A stretch of 64,000 bases of DNA from Planctomycetia bacterium (GTDB lineage Bacteria; Planctomycetota; Planctomycetia; Pirellulales; Thermoguttaceae): positions 1-64,000 of the forward strand of contig JAUNSU010000005.1 in the NCBI GenBank assembly GCA_030539035.1, given 5' to 3'. The position numbers and the translations under genes are program-made. The notes under the pieces were generated by a model. The model worked only from the letters and a program-made list of their open reading frames with translations. It was not told the DNA's origin and ran no database searches. Positions 15,001 through 20,300 of the stretch are shown one piece after another. Position 1 is the stretch's first letter. Every line of letters starts with the position of its first letter.

Positions 15001-15456
15001 GTCAATATCGGCGGAAACAAGGCGGCCCATTACGGCGGTGTTGTCAACGAACAGGGCTCGATCTTGAGTATCGACAGCTATATCGCCGAAAACTGGGGTA
15101 CCGTCGCCGATTACGACTTCTACTATAAAGCGGTCTTTAATTCCGAAGATGAAGGATCCACCGGAAACGTCCTCGGAAAGACGCGCAATATCGCCCTCGA
15201 TAACGGTGTTAATAATAACTGGATCAGTATGAAAGACGACGTTAAAGTCGGTGATTTCGATGATAACGAAGTCTTCAGCGGGGATTGGGTCAATGGTGTC
15301 TGGAACGGTATTGGAGAGCCGGACGGCGGATTGACACGAACGTGGACCCCGCCGGCAGCCGCCGCGGCTCCGATCGCCGATCAGGTCAATACGGTTCTCT
15401 TTGCCGATCTCTCCTCGGAGGAGAATCTTGACGAGTGGTTCGAAAAGACCATCTGA
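1..15456 (+). CDS. Giant secreted repeat protein, 5'-truncated by window edge: caspase-like domain plus nine SLREA/beta-helix modules
   Basis: The reading frame is open from base 1, so the true start lies upstream; the first in-window ATG at 49 is internal to a repeat. Order seen: tyrosine-rich beta repeats (to about 1320), a PPC-like domain (about 1500-1855), an FN3 domain (about 1860-2205), a caspase-like domain (2215-2990), then nine modules that open with a V-T-T-L-x-D...SLREA motif (near 3010, 5611, 7741, 8911, 9922, 10957, 11929, 13468 and 14500). Each runs through NGGAIY-type beta-helix rungs, and the first eight close with a D-(I/M/L)-G-A-Y-E motif (choice-of-anchor-Q type). The ninth lacks that cap and ends in an acidic tail. 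Tyrosine-rich repeats with a P-x-(D/G)-(L/I)-W-G signature are inserted at about 3960-5230, and a helical insert at about 12830-13410. Such architectures are known from surface or exported proteins; adhesion or matrix function is inference. No sorting signal is seen at the C-terminus. Confidence 0.9.
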   Translation, partial: TGTFTAINETVDLDNGMTLRLENGKVFTYKTGTYLINGTTYSAIYVDETAKFTTVDLLGEVQSDNTWANVRAAVTVSNMVLVNGNITAAVSFNYKYNSDGTKILSAGFKGSDGKVIDIASGSVIRWNGVNYIYSSTTDTAGNLNITFTKVEFSKDLFGASVGKTTSVPVELVTPSGNVSLTYLYQYSSTGVLQQSKFMQNGKDYAVESGSTIVYNGSNYIYRNLSGNVIFEKTDKAEGDVIVPSDLGGIGATAGTIEVTLYTSSSSRTVNYKIKNGVNVFTDAYDLQVNVPTGTLLSFVDPVSGATRYFVYTAFVRGVTEEAFTETCFDIAPNDESGDGLIVLATDRPEYEDSLRTYLLTLKIDPITGTQKFYRTYSRGEITVGDVTDAFFFEDGTNFLFYRDTASECLGASYLKITPNSASGEQLYLYSNTLSFTLREVNDADQNLEYDYTNNSASVSFQTFLTQDDFFVPNASLEELDKSTNSDIYVNGQTQSPEDHYNPNLGAIVDPNFTVKDLVLLTPEDWFSFEIQGQITADNNVSIEFNSSLGDLNLYVYAVDSSYPGGYRLVGRSVSLNDKETVSLYGESSGTFFVRVVGAYGAKNPNYTLTINGSMPVEIDNAVVGIDEITTINSSALVTWELLKDYNGEGVPEGYRYGGEKEYINKTVIQWSTDDTFAIYNEAEAGRYATSWTLTNLDPDTTYYCRVMAYNANNESGEFSHTDWSAVRSFKTSDFFNNANYYALVIGASEYSSGEDAAFAKEDAVGVYNALISSAPQWSSENVSLLTGKVTYSQISTAFDNIASRAKDNDVVFIYYAGLGYTSSVSGLDVSYLRTYKATADMKYLISPDDLSVLVDRLNVGEIQVVLNPYFYNTSQAADAERFHYTDFIDVLDNNTDELVTVITAANTKENTYKDSTGNDYFGEYIVNGMTLRDENGLLVADTNEDGRLSMRELYDYTYSNVVSDTGNIQHPQIGVNGDRDSILIKGDWTEDGYYKDDWWDADGIVVNSKTDSVDRSDGVITLREALDYLGTSDSRDTVLENGTAITHDVNGVPVTEVFEYGVTEINDGDTVTIDGVDYAYKAGIQATDEEGNRNPFEPGTEFTYNGETYTYVDGTEFIDANGEPVDFFNDIVEKNSATVLLEDGTSVTINEGGLKTETKVYDTIYFDPSLAGDSITLAKELTISDETFMNEDGDKVIDSITIDASSLQGTASLDAKGESRHFNIEDTAVDPITITGLKLVNGLEDQGGSIWNEGADLWLVNDLLYGNEARKEGGAIYNVGKITIVNSTISANDGDTASAIYGTAGSTLNLYNSIVYENQSTETVNYSYEYLDLLDAEFSKSVTDGSIVIYELNGVSKYYVFNYNAAYDNTDGDSFTAASTPKDIWKLSARTVSMTLLQAAGNAALTYEYEYDDAGNLITSAFTVNSTGAAYDPANGALLQCTVNGTVRYFRYWNSGTVVFTEVKVPAGLWGRTAQLVPMTLISLNSDPVDLVYSYSYDANGNLTAEFLDANGNKYTPTADSILAWNNNGTVKYFLYNGHTSGTFNADFFEETSLPKDLWGFGSADITVNLTLGDGTSVDYTYSYDRSLYKSAFTNVDGDPAVPSDGSLIRDQESDQYYFCSNANGDPEFTLTHIPSGIWGSALTAPNTVKLTNALTAALVNYTYRNDADGKISLSVFTDTNKVVLDIADGTRFSWKDGTVTRTFVYRKVSGVPTFTEELAGPTDTLSAGDIWGYKPGVPSSLTLDQPAVNYQIVLENGAASDVQYSLVTDKGIASKNGTVYTVIDPGASNLNPNSGYADLLFTDYSTRKFTLREKINENVDPNLYPVNKGNLGKARYQDGSAIMTDLAGNSRSLYGGVDIGAYEWVSKNLIISTEVTTLHENERVGDDKVSLREAINSAGESVPVTTLLSDPLLEGQSFTLNGNTVFVEDGAFVTHNAGDYIFKDGGKVTLGDGDKLSLVNPDNTYGDEYTYGTDEEGNKCFFNSLGEKVENPFTEGDDVRYIQKDSAVELITSYSTYNSKAFNGYKTLDTITYADGTTGQILVEDGVVSIVVNTPLSREIVFNLDKIKANDYADDPTGWAALIASGILPIDLDNTLEIYKSVTIDGSNLTGADKAKFTGIELGGEDTFRVILIDSAETGNVSLANITIKEGSADDENGGAILITNGTVVLDKAALNDNFAGTGGAIYVSAGTSITVTDTAFTANMADNGGAISVLGTADLTNAAFTGNVSDGNGGAIDSAAGSNITIKTSTFTGNSARNGGAVSVNGTGSIANSTFNTNMAVSGGAVSISAGAKADLTSDIFFANVATRDGGAVYNAGTLTAKSISTFDAANKGTVGNRAANGGAIFNTAAGIATVSDSKLFYNTADTNGGAIVNDGAMLVLYTQISGNDAANGAGIFNSAAVNSAVTGYSLSVVSSLITGNTTGSGIEANGAGNILINTSSIVGNAEYGVNAVGTGTVTLENSIIYNSTVNHDVNDTAKFTVKSSVIGQTITGFDPQFTLFTGDDLGTWNTWNLHSDNTTEIRGHGDVDNLSYTDLFGKTVELTRDFTKSRNRKTADAVLGYSTDVGAYENGLQKESPSTIVTTLDDTDDPNDGKISLREAINYATSSMVDDPQYPLVTDIITFDAVELGLFENDLVGVITLDCETYGDLLFNQGAVFTIQGLTKVINEKTVSAITIDGNGHRIFTSMAGSDVTVNDLTLVGGHSEDDTDTVLNGNGGAIAVTGGSLKMNRVILNSNEAEKNGGAIWQGAGSLLLTQCVLHHNQTTLNLSTGEYGGGAIMSAGGFLDVRDCTIVDNTSQNAGGIFATGGVVRMYNTMVLGNECWLSANIDFEVKNVSLNSTFNNVIGSMRDGAMYNGKNGNQVGTISSPILAADHFKDYASEHNGTSTDFSGYKFGTGKTAFSTGSRYTYKYYLADESSAVNAGNSQFAKNFDGSPILADIEGVLYSGSLIDIGAYENPDARDPQSTVVTTLADIYDKTDGLISIGEAIENAKKLGTPITFNVSAEELANAKNTIQLAKEYDLDYAVTIDAANVEGGITLSAAENSGIFNVTGEGKLTLKYITLTNANKVDNGGAIYQNGINTEVSLINCILFANQALTGAAIYTASGKLNLLNTTVAGNATMIDNANNPVYAAVYYNSGALLSVKNSVIAQNYFLSSNNAKNADLYFKSGTYEINASLFGVFSMNNSGTINGKNGNIAGTSESPVDPQFRVNPVFDENGVLTNKTSDDVVKNPIVDLHLKGASQAVNGGQNSFIGQAGYLASIKAKSRSTTYYLTTDYDNKDRIVNGTVDMGAYEFDGVLEKPSIVVTTLSDVIDPEDNVISIREAILYAGSGYLDENGKLVKVGTTITFDIPEEDYIAGKGTIVLADGAILIEKGITIDATSVKGGITFDAGGKSRVFEIASADDDVILIGITITGGDAGSLGGGGIYHSAGNLTLINTLLWGNQAQRGAAIQSENGSLRVVNTTITKNNAKNAAEGASSCGYGGIYSRSSSVALENSLVAWNTKNADFTSNYTFNALKTASLFSPDVFILNASDETGLKNTYFSSFIGIADQSINSGNGINNINGSYSGSTDTPADPYFINWDANNFQLGKGTDGYNSKAINSGDNSLARYPDGSSLTVDLAGAARFKGKVDMGAFESIYGAGEIPSLIVTSLDDADPNDADGVITLREAVEVYANNYGLGNVITFAESLSGKTIELKKQLYINQNIRIDGSFLGNNITISTAKDANSRIMYVNNGNVELVGLTLSNHYTDRKMEEFTIENGGAIYLRAGNLTVYNTLIYDNIADNGGAIYVAADSENVTLNIIGSTITDNKAANGVICNAGNGWINVYNSIIAKNDSTAENANVADIVFNYTDPNYVKERVRVGYSFFQNSPELVSLHGVNGNMIGVIGGTSGIDLSSEANKLFVDWDNDEFQLADNSLAANSGSNRYVVNSSEKDAAGNNRIYGQVVDMGAFENQKSRDNYFYNGMDEVTVTTNLDKIDANDDRVSLREAVAMAERLYDIGLKKTVTFSQYYLGANPTMNLDTQSILITRPLTIDASAVNGYAINGNYNNSIFRIDTGSFTEDEDIVKLYNFELYNGSASNGGAIYHKSGNLWILNTLIHSNRATSQISTNVTYGGGVYSLSGEITMVNCTVANNSAVQGGGIYTEDSSIHLYNSIVAWNTATGSTGKNDGDLWLNGAIDVQYTMIRNSQRLYSLNGVSGNIIGYGDDSTVDPQFVDISANNYRLYPDNGNNPALKAANGTYLVQYGITRDLDGNLFGNTNTQRQARAGLDYIAQAELDGVSDLAGLLAYIDNSIANREDALRIISDSANYNSYAGLMEYYRSGLEDQVLASQTITSLDLYEADCVRTGIDPTLDGFEAYLKQRSLVEHLGLVKDLRANQELVIPNTVILRQVLEGLVEDGEKRWDLYWVVLDTGLTDLDDVVAYMTNVSGNAVAAQYVKNVIEENPDTVTDLDSLKANLTLKASPTADLGAYQTTTEKRSTIVTTELDIVNQYDGLISLREAILYSTDNKIGNGFDSIGGPYTNSAGSSAYYANYVLDNSPITFDASLAGKTIYLSANYGALSLTHNGGTMHNYATRDYLIDATSLAKNGGITIDASNLSGDGAVIFELTGYHNTTNQVYSPYLVIKGVTLTGASNAAIRLDEHSIVEARNCLFYGNGSAVYIDDDQATAFYGIAHIYSCTIVQNNNGIWTQGRANVYNSIVALNGVDLRMSWTVNPAPPAYRAIYIYNTLYTSASFYTGRFNTTASIQYADVTGYDSIFVDAPKRDFRLTDFSLAVNAGNNDYLEVNRIAHAKPEVDINGNLRAYGAATDMGAYERNDIMDAASSVVTTLDDIIDRNDGVVSLREAIMYAEQRQTGSTVVTFDSSLNGGTITLDADLGPIVLTDCVTIDASALAGGLTISGDNKTGIFSIDIDNHKYPIYYHGMNVNASVPSDVNVNLRGLTLTAGYTEKGGAIYIASGNVSVENTNIYGCEATLWGGAIYSYKNELTLKNVNIGGNKAAHYGGVVNEQGSILSIDSYIAENWGTVADYDFYYKAVFNSEDEGSTGNVLGKTRNIALDNGVNNNWISMKDDVKVGDFDDNEVFSGDWVNGVWNGIGEPDGGLTRTWTPPAAAAAPIADQVNTVLFADLSSEENLDEWFEKTI
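2215..2990 (+). other. Caspase-like (peptidase C14) domain with both catalytic residues replaced
   Basis: The segment begins YYALVIGASEYSS and continues with a predicted DA-x-x-x-x-x-L helix, D-V-V-F-I-Y-Y-A-G-L-G, a V-V-L-N-P-Y-F-Y-N strand and a closing D-T-N-E-D-G...EL-x-D-Y segment followed by QHPQ. This follows the order of bacterial C14 domains. In active members the strand before the loop ends S/A-G-H-G and the next core strand ends D-x-C-x-S-G. Here the His position is Leu (codon at 2452) and the Cys position is Tyr (codon at 2605). Family assignment is by pattern recognition only; the loss of catalytic residues is read directly. Confidence 0.75.
3960..5230 (+). repeat. Tandem tyrosine-rich beta repeats with P-x-(D/G)-(L/I)-W-G signature
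   Basis: Inside the first giant gene, about five units of 75-85 residues follow each other. Each has a Y-x-Y-x-Y-D-x-x-G-N-L-like strand, an F-T/L-D-x-x-G turn, a G-x-x-x-x-W/R-x-x-x-G-T-x-x-Y-F-x-Y strand pair, and then P-K-D-I-W-K, P-A-G-L-W-G, P-K-D-L-W-G, P-S-G-I-W-G or A-G-D-I-W-G. More diverged copies lie at about 150-960. They separate the beta-helix of the first SLREA module from its closing D-I-G-A-Y-E cap. I do not recognise the unit as a named family. Confidence 0.7.
12830..13410 (+). other. Helical insert inside beta-helix module 7
   Basis: About 190 residues rich in Leu, Glu, Asp and Ala, with none of the NGGAIY rungs found on both sides, lie between the last rung of module 7 and its closing P-T-A-D-L-G-A-Y cap. 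It contains repeated short patterns such as D-L-A-G-L-L-A-Y, Y-A-G-L-M-E-Y-Y, L-D-G-F-E-A-Y-L and L-D-D-V-V-A-Y-M. This suggests four or five related two-helix units. A similar class of insert occupies the same structural position in the second giant protein. Confidence 0.6.
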
Positions 15457-15475
15457 TCGATCCCGATCCGGATAT

Positions 15476-15513
15476 AAAAGCCGCAGACTTTCCCGAAGTC
15501 CGCGGCTTTTTTT
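15476..15513 (+). terminator. Intrinsic terminator of the first giant gene
   Basis: Twenty bases after the stop codon a stem forms from AAAAGCCGC-A-GACTT and AAGTC-C-GCGGCTTTT (14 pairs with one A/C mismatch) around the loop TCCCG. It is followed by a run of T. Placement and shape fit a Rho-independent terminator. Confidence 0.9.
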
Positions 15514-15514
15514 A

Positions 15515-15874
15515 ACCGTAGATTATTTTTTTAGGCTGGTTTTTTGAATAATATTGTGTTTGTTCGGCTTGGCTCTTTTTTGAACCACGGATGATCACGG
15601 ATAACCACGGATGGATTTTTGGCGGTCCGGTACCTTGTTCGGAAACCGTAGATTATTTTTTTAGGCTGGTTTTTTGAATAATATTGTGTTTGTTCGGCTT
15701 GGCTCTTTTTTGAACCACGGATGATCACGGATAACCACGGATGGATTTTTGGCGGTCCGGTACCTTGTTCGGAAACCTTAGATTATTTTTTTAGGCTGGT
15801 TTTTTGGATAATATTGTGTTTGTTCGGCTTGGCTCTTTTTTAAACCACGGATGATCACGGATAACCACGGATGG
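15515..15874 (+). repeat. 130-bp tandem direct repeat, nearly three copies
   Basis: Units begin at 15515, 15645 and 15775 (period exactly 130). The third stops matching at about 15874. Each carries the sequence CCACGGATGATCACGGAT followed by a further CCACGGAT, a T-rich start, and a GTTCGGCTTGGCTC segment. Copies one and two are almost identical. There are no unique spacers, so this is not a CRISPR array. The ORF-like readings through it are by-products of the repeat. Confidence 0.9.
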
Positions 15875-16041
15875 GTCCTTTAAAAACCAATGTTTTTTGT
15901 GAAGACCGGGGAAGCAGAGAAAAATATCGATTTAGGAACCCGGTTGGAATCCGAGCGCTGGGACGGTGGCCTTGTTTTTCACCGCTTCCCCGGTTTAATG
16001 GGTGTTTATCTTGCAGAAAAATTCCTCAGTTTTCAATGAGA

Positions 16042-16140
16042 CCCTCGGCGTTGCCGATCGGGAAAGGGCAGCCGAAAGACCAGCATCGGAGATGCGGCAC
16101 AATAAAAAAGAGTAAAACAAAGATCCTTGAGAAGAGTTCG
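16042..16140 (+). repeat. Inverted repeat, left copy
   Basis: This copy reads through GTTGCCG, GCAGCCGAAAGACCAGC, GGCGGCAC-like and AATAAAAAAGAG segments to GAGAAG. It reappears as the reverse complement at 16816-16915 with a modest number of mismatches. Confidence 0.8.
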
Positions 16141-16526
16141 AATTACAAACATATTACTTCATCCTGTTGGAACTGCCAATAATCAGCGCCCCGATAGGGG
16201 CAGTGCCTTCCAGCCCGGGGCAGAGGGAGCGAAGCGACCGGCACCCCGGGTCAACGACCCCCCCAACAGCAGCGCGCTGTAAGCGCAGTGCAAAAAGTAC
16301 AACCGGTAAACCAGCAATCAACGGGAGCGGGTCCTCGGCAACCGCGCGGCAGCGCGAACTGGGAGCGGCGCCTCGCCGTCGAACGGAATTAGGGAATCAA
16401 TATCGCCCGGAGAATCGTGGTTCAACCCTTAATCGAATCACAACGTTTTTTTGAGATTCCAACTTTTCGACCACGACGGCTCCGCCGTCGCTTTTCGAAG
16501 GAGTAAAATATCTCTAATAGAGGTAA

Positions 16527-16604
16527 ACTCCCATTAAACCGGGGACAACAACGATTTACTTCACGAGGCACAAATATCTAAAAGATCCTCTGCGTCCGCT
16601 GCGC
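16527..16604 (+). repeat. 78-bp direct repeat, copy 1
   Basis: Identical over 78 bases to 16951-17028 (offset 424). It starts ACTCCCATTAAACCGGGG and ends CTCTGCGTCCGCTGCGC. Confidence 0.85.
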
Positions 16605-16815
16605 GATAAATTATTTTTAGCTTGTTTTCCCGGTATCAATATATATCGGAAGTACATACATTATTTTTTTATCTCGCAGTGGCGCGGAGGCGCAGAGGAG
16701 GGATTCAATTTCGATCTCTGTCAAGTATAATGTTTATCAAATTGAAAGGAATATGATTTGTTTAATTCGATTTTAAGTTGAACAATACACACAAATAAAA
16801 AACCTACAGAAGGAA

Positions 16816-16915
16816 TCGAACGCTTCTCAAAGATCTTTGTTTTCTCTTTTTTATTGTGCCGCCTCTTCGAGGCTGGTCTTTCGGCTGCACTTTTCCGACG
16901 GCAACACCGGAGGGC
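16816..16915 (-). repeat. Inverted repeat, right copy
   Basis: Reverse-complement partner of 16042-16140. It contains the internal hairpin GCCTCTTCGAGGC at about 16861-16873. Confidence 0.8.
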
Positions 16916-16950
16916 CTTCCCGGTAAACGTTGAATTTTTAAAATAGAAAA

Positions 16951-17028
16951 ACTCCCATTAAACCGGGGACAACAACGATTTACTTCACGAGGCACAAATA
17001 TCTAAAAGATCCTCTGCGTCCGCTGCGC
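16951..17028 (+). repeat. 78-bp direct repeat, copy 2
   Basis: Second copy of the 16527-16604 repeat. The two copies bracket the right arm of the inverted repeat pair. Confidence 0.85.
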
Positions 17029-17132
17029 CTCCGCACGATAATAAAAATGAACCGGCAAAATATTACTTTACGTTCATTCCCTAATTCCGTTCGCTTCGCT
17101 CACTTCATTACGGGCTTGCGATCTGTTGCAGA

Positions 17133-17300
17133 ACACCGTCCCAGCGCTCGGGTTCCAACCGTGTTTTCAAATCGATCTCTTCACCGCTTCCCCGGTCTTC
17201 ACAAAAAACATTGGTTTCCCGAAAGACCCTCTGCGTAAATCAGTGTTCATCTGCGGTAAAAAAGAGCTAAGCCGGGCAAAACAAAAATTTTTCAAAAGAC
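17133..17300 (-). repeat. Composite dispersed repeat, inverted copy
   Basis: It carries, in reverse order and orientation, the blocks seen at about 15790-15970 and 31196-31470: CACCGTCCCAGCGCTCGG, then CTTCCCCGGTCTTCAC with ACATTGGTTT, then AAGCCGGGCAAAACAAAAAT. It lies just beyond the 3' end of the second giant gene. The 31.2-31.5 kb copy lies beyond its 5' end in the opposite orientation. Confidence 0.75.
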
Positions 17301-17325
17301 AACCAAAAAACATAATCTGCGGCAT

Positions 17326-17355
17326 AAAAAAAGACGGGGGTTGGCCCGTCTTTTT
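17326..17355 (-). terminator. Bidirectional intrinsic terminator of the second giant gene
   Basis: Arms AAAAAGACGGG and CCCGTCTTTTT form an 11-bp stem around a short GGTTGG-type loop. A T run follows on the minus strand. It lies about 26 bases past the stop codon of the minus-strand giant gene. Confidence 0.85.
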
Positions 17356-17380
17356 CACAATTTTCAAGGAACGATGACTC

Positions 17381-20300
17381 TCACTTCAGTTCCGTGAGAA
17401 GTTCATCGTAGATCGAAGATTCCGCGGTTCCGCTTTCGGAAACGATGTTTTCTTCGAATCCGTAATCTCCGATCAGATCCAGATCTTCCTCGGCGTAAAT
17501 CGAGTCGATCGACTGATTGATGTGCTGACGAAGGATCCGATTGCTCAGACGCTCCGCAGTGAACGACGGAAGAACCGAAGCCGCGATCGGAAGTTCGGCC
17601 GCGCTGACCGGTTTTTCACTCGTTTCGCGAAGTCCGAACAGCTCCTCAAAGAAGAGCGCGTTCTCCTGGACATAATTCGATCCGGCTGTCTCCGAAGGCA
17701 AACCCGATTCGCTCGGAACCGTGATCGTTTCTTTCCTCGGGAGTGATGAATCCGCGGCGGACACAATCGTTTCCATTACCGGAAGTTCAGCCGGAGCCGC
17801 ATAAGAATCGACAACATGATTTCCGAGCGAGTATACGAACGATTCGCCGTATCCCTCGGTATCGATCAGTTTAAGGGTGATCGAGAAGTCACCGTTCTTT
17901 TCATAATAATGCGCGGCATTCAACTTTGTTCCGGCCGCTGCGATCGGCAGCTGATCTTTGGATTGATCGCCCCAGTTTACGAACCATTGACTGATCCGAC
18001 CCTGCGAGTTCATTCCGACATTGATGACGAGCTTGAGAACCTGTCCGTCGGCGAATTCGTACGACTTCACGGAAATGGTCGGGAGAACATATTCGATGGT
18101 AACCATCTGTTTGGACGACCAGCGAAGAAGTTCGGGATTGATCTCGGTTTCGCCCGGCAGCAATGATCCGGCCGCAACGATCTCTCTTTCCTGATCCGAC
18201 CAGTCGGAGTCGATATAGCCGTCATTCGACAAAGCCTTGATCTGGAAGATGTACGTCGCGCCGATTTCAAAGCGCGCATTGACCGTTGCCGCAGTTCCGT
18301 AGAAGAAGGACTGACCGGCGGCGTTCTGATAGATCGTCCAGGCATCGTCGGATTCTCCGACCTTCTTGTACCGGATCTGATACTTGTCGGCATGATCCAC
18401 AGCGAGCCAGGAGAGGTAGACCGAGGTCGAAGTAACCAGATGTGTATCCACAAGCTGCGATAGGCCAGTCTGCGGCGCTATCTTGATCGTGTAAACCGCT
18501 TCATAAGGATCCTCAACGCCATCGACTTTTGCGAGGATCGTAATGGAATAAAGTCCATCGGGGATTTCCCTCGCCGCGGTCAAGTTTCCGGTTGCGGAAT
18601 CGATGATAAAGAGCGGCTCAACCAGCGGATCCGCGTTTTCATCGGCCTTGATCGAATAGGTAACCGCAGTACCCCGCCGTTCGGCCCGGAATCCAAAGGT
18701 CGTGATTTCAGTGCCGGCTTCGATCTTGCTGTCGGTTGAGACAACGGGGATCTCGTTGGCCGCGTTCGCGTTTGAAGCCGTAATGATATTGATCTTGCCT
18801 TCTCCCTGATATTCGTAAGCGCCGATATCGATGATGGCGTTGACGATTCGCGGATTGCCCGCGGCATCCTGCGCGGCGGCAGTTCGGGTTGTCGTTCCCT
18901 TGTCGATCGCGGCGGTTGCCGTATCAAGCAGCTGAAGATTCCAGCTCTTGTACAGATTCTTGTTCCATGTTGTGTAGGAAGCGAACGAAGTAAAGAGGGA
19001 CACGGGATCCGTACCGATCAAATTATTGACATTATTGGCAACAGACCATTTTTCGGGCTTGGCATAAATATCGGCTTCAACGGCTGCTTTGTTTCCGGTA
19101 ACGATGGAATCGGTCAGTGTGAAATCGATAATGGAGAAGATTCCGCCGCCCTGTCCGGAAAGGACCGTTTTGCCGTTTTCATCGACGGTTCCTTTGGCGT
19201 AGTTTCCGGCGAGCGTGCTGTTTTCGATCTCAACGTTTCCGGAGACCAGGGCGACACCGCCGCCGAATCCCGCGCTGTTGCCGGAGAGATCGGAATCCCG
19301 AATGATCAGGGACGTTCCCTGATGGGAAACCGCGCCGCCGTATCCGGTTCCGGAATCGTTCCCGGAGATCATGGATCCGATAATGGTAACATTACCGATA
19401 TTGTTGGTTCCGCCGTTGAAGATCGCACCGTTTCCGGTCGCGGTATTTTCAACGATCACACTGTTTAGAACGGTCAAATCGCCGACGTTGCGAATAGCGC
19501 TTCCGTCCTTTGCGGTATTGTTCTTAAAGGTACAATCTTCAACGGTGAGTTTATAGGCGTTATTGATCGCGCCGCCCTGCATGGGCGATTCGCTTGCGGC
19601 CATAACGAGAGAGTTTCCGTTTATAAAGGTAATTCCCTTGAGGAAAACACCGCCGGTTTGAGTAATGGTCTTATCGGTAATATTATTACTGATACTGAAG
19701 ATCCGGCTCTTGTTCTGGGCATCGATTGTGATTCCCCCGATGGAAGACGCATCGATATTGATCACAGTAAGATGATGTCCGTCGAACGTTGCGTTATTAT
19801 AAGGGATCTCGATCTGCCCGTTTTGCAGAACGATGGTCTTTCCTTTCAGATCGCTGGAGAATCTGATATCCGCAATTCCGCCATCGATCCCCTCGTTGGC
19901 CGCGGAGAGAATCGCTTCCCGAAGCGAAGTCTTTCCGTCATCGGGATCGACGATATCCTCTTCCGTGTTTACGATGAATTCGTTGGAAAGCTTGACTTCG
20001 AAATCAACGTCGACCCCATTGAAGTCGGACCAGTTGTTCAGCTTCGTACTTTCCAGAACCGTATTGTTTACATCGAGATAGATCCGGATTATGTAGTTGC
20101 CTTCTCCGAGGAATCCGAGACTGTAATCGTTTACGGAGAATGTTCCGTTTTCCGCAAGGAAGTCGGTACTGGAGAGTTCTTTCGTTTCGATGTACTGTCC
20201 TTTGTTGATCTCGACATATTCCCCGTCAATCTGCTTATAGAGATGGATCTGGTAATCGAACGAACGGAAGATGATGGCGGGGCCGAGATTGATCCCGGTG

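Larger units (their letters stand above)
15457..17380. other. Non-coding, repeat-rich spacer between two convergent giant genes
   Basis: No convincing gene is seen. The spacer holds the terminators of both flanking genes, the 130-bp tandem repeat, an approximately 100-bp inverted repeat pair (16042-16140 and 16816-16915), a 78-bp direct repeat pair, GC-rich stretches similar to the 31.6-31.9 kb tandem repeat (about 16320-16385), and two oppositely oriented copies of a composite that recurs at 31.2-31.5 kb. Small open frames here encode repeat-derived peptides that match each other, not proteins. Confidence 0.75.

Noticed and set aside
15515-15874. Tandem repeat considered as a CRISPR array
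   Set aside because: The units are contiguous and 130 bases long with no variable spacers, and no cas genes are nearby.
15871-16454. Small open frames in the repeat-rich spacer
   Set aside because: Their peptides are repeated in the inverted copy at 16804-16995, so they reflect DNA repeats, not protein selection.
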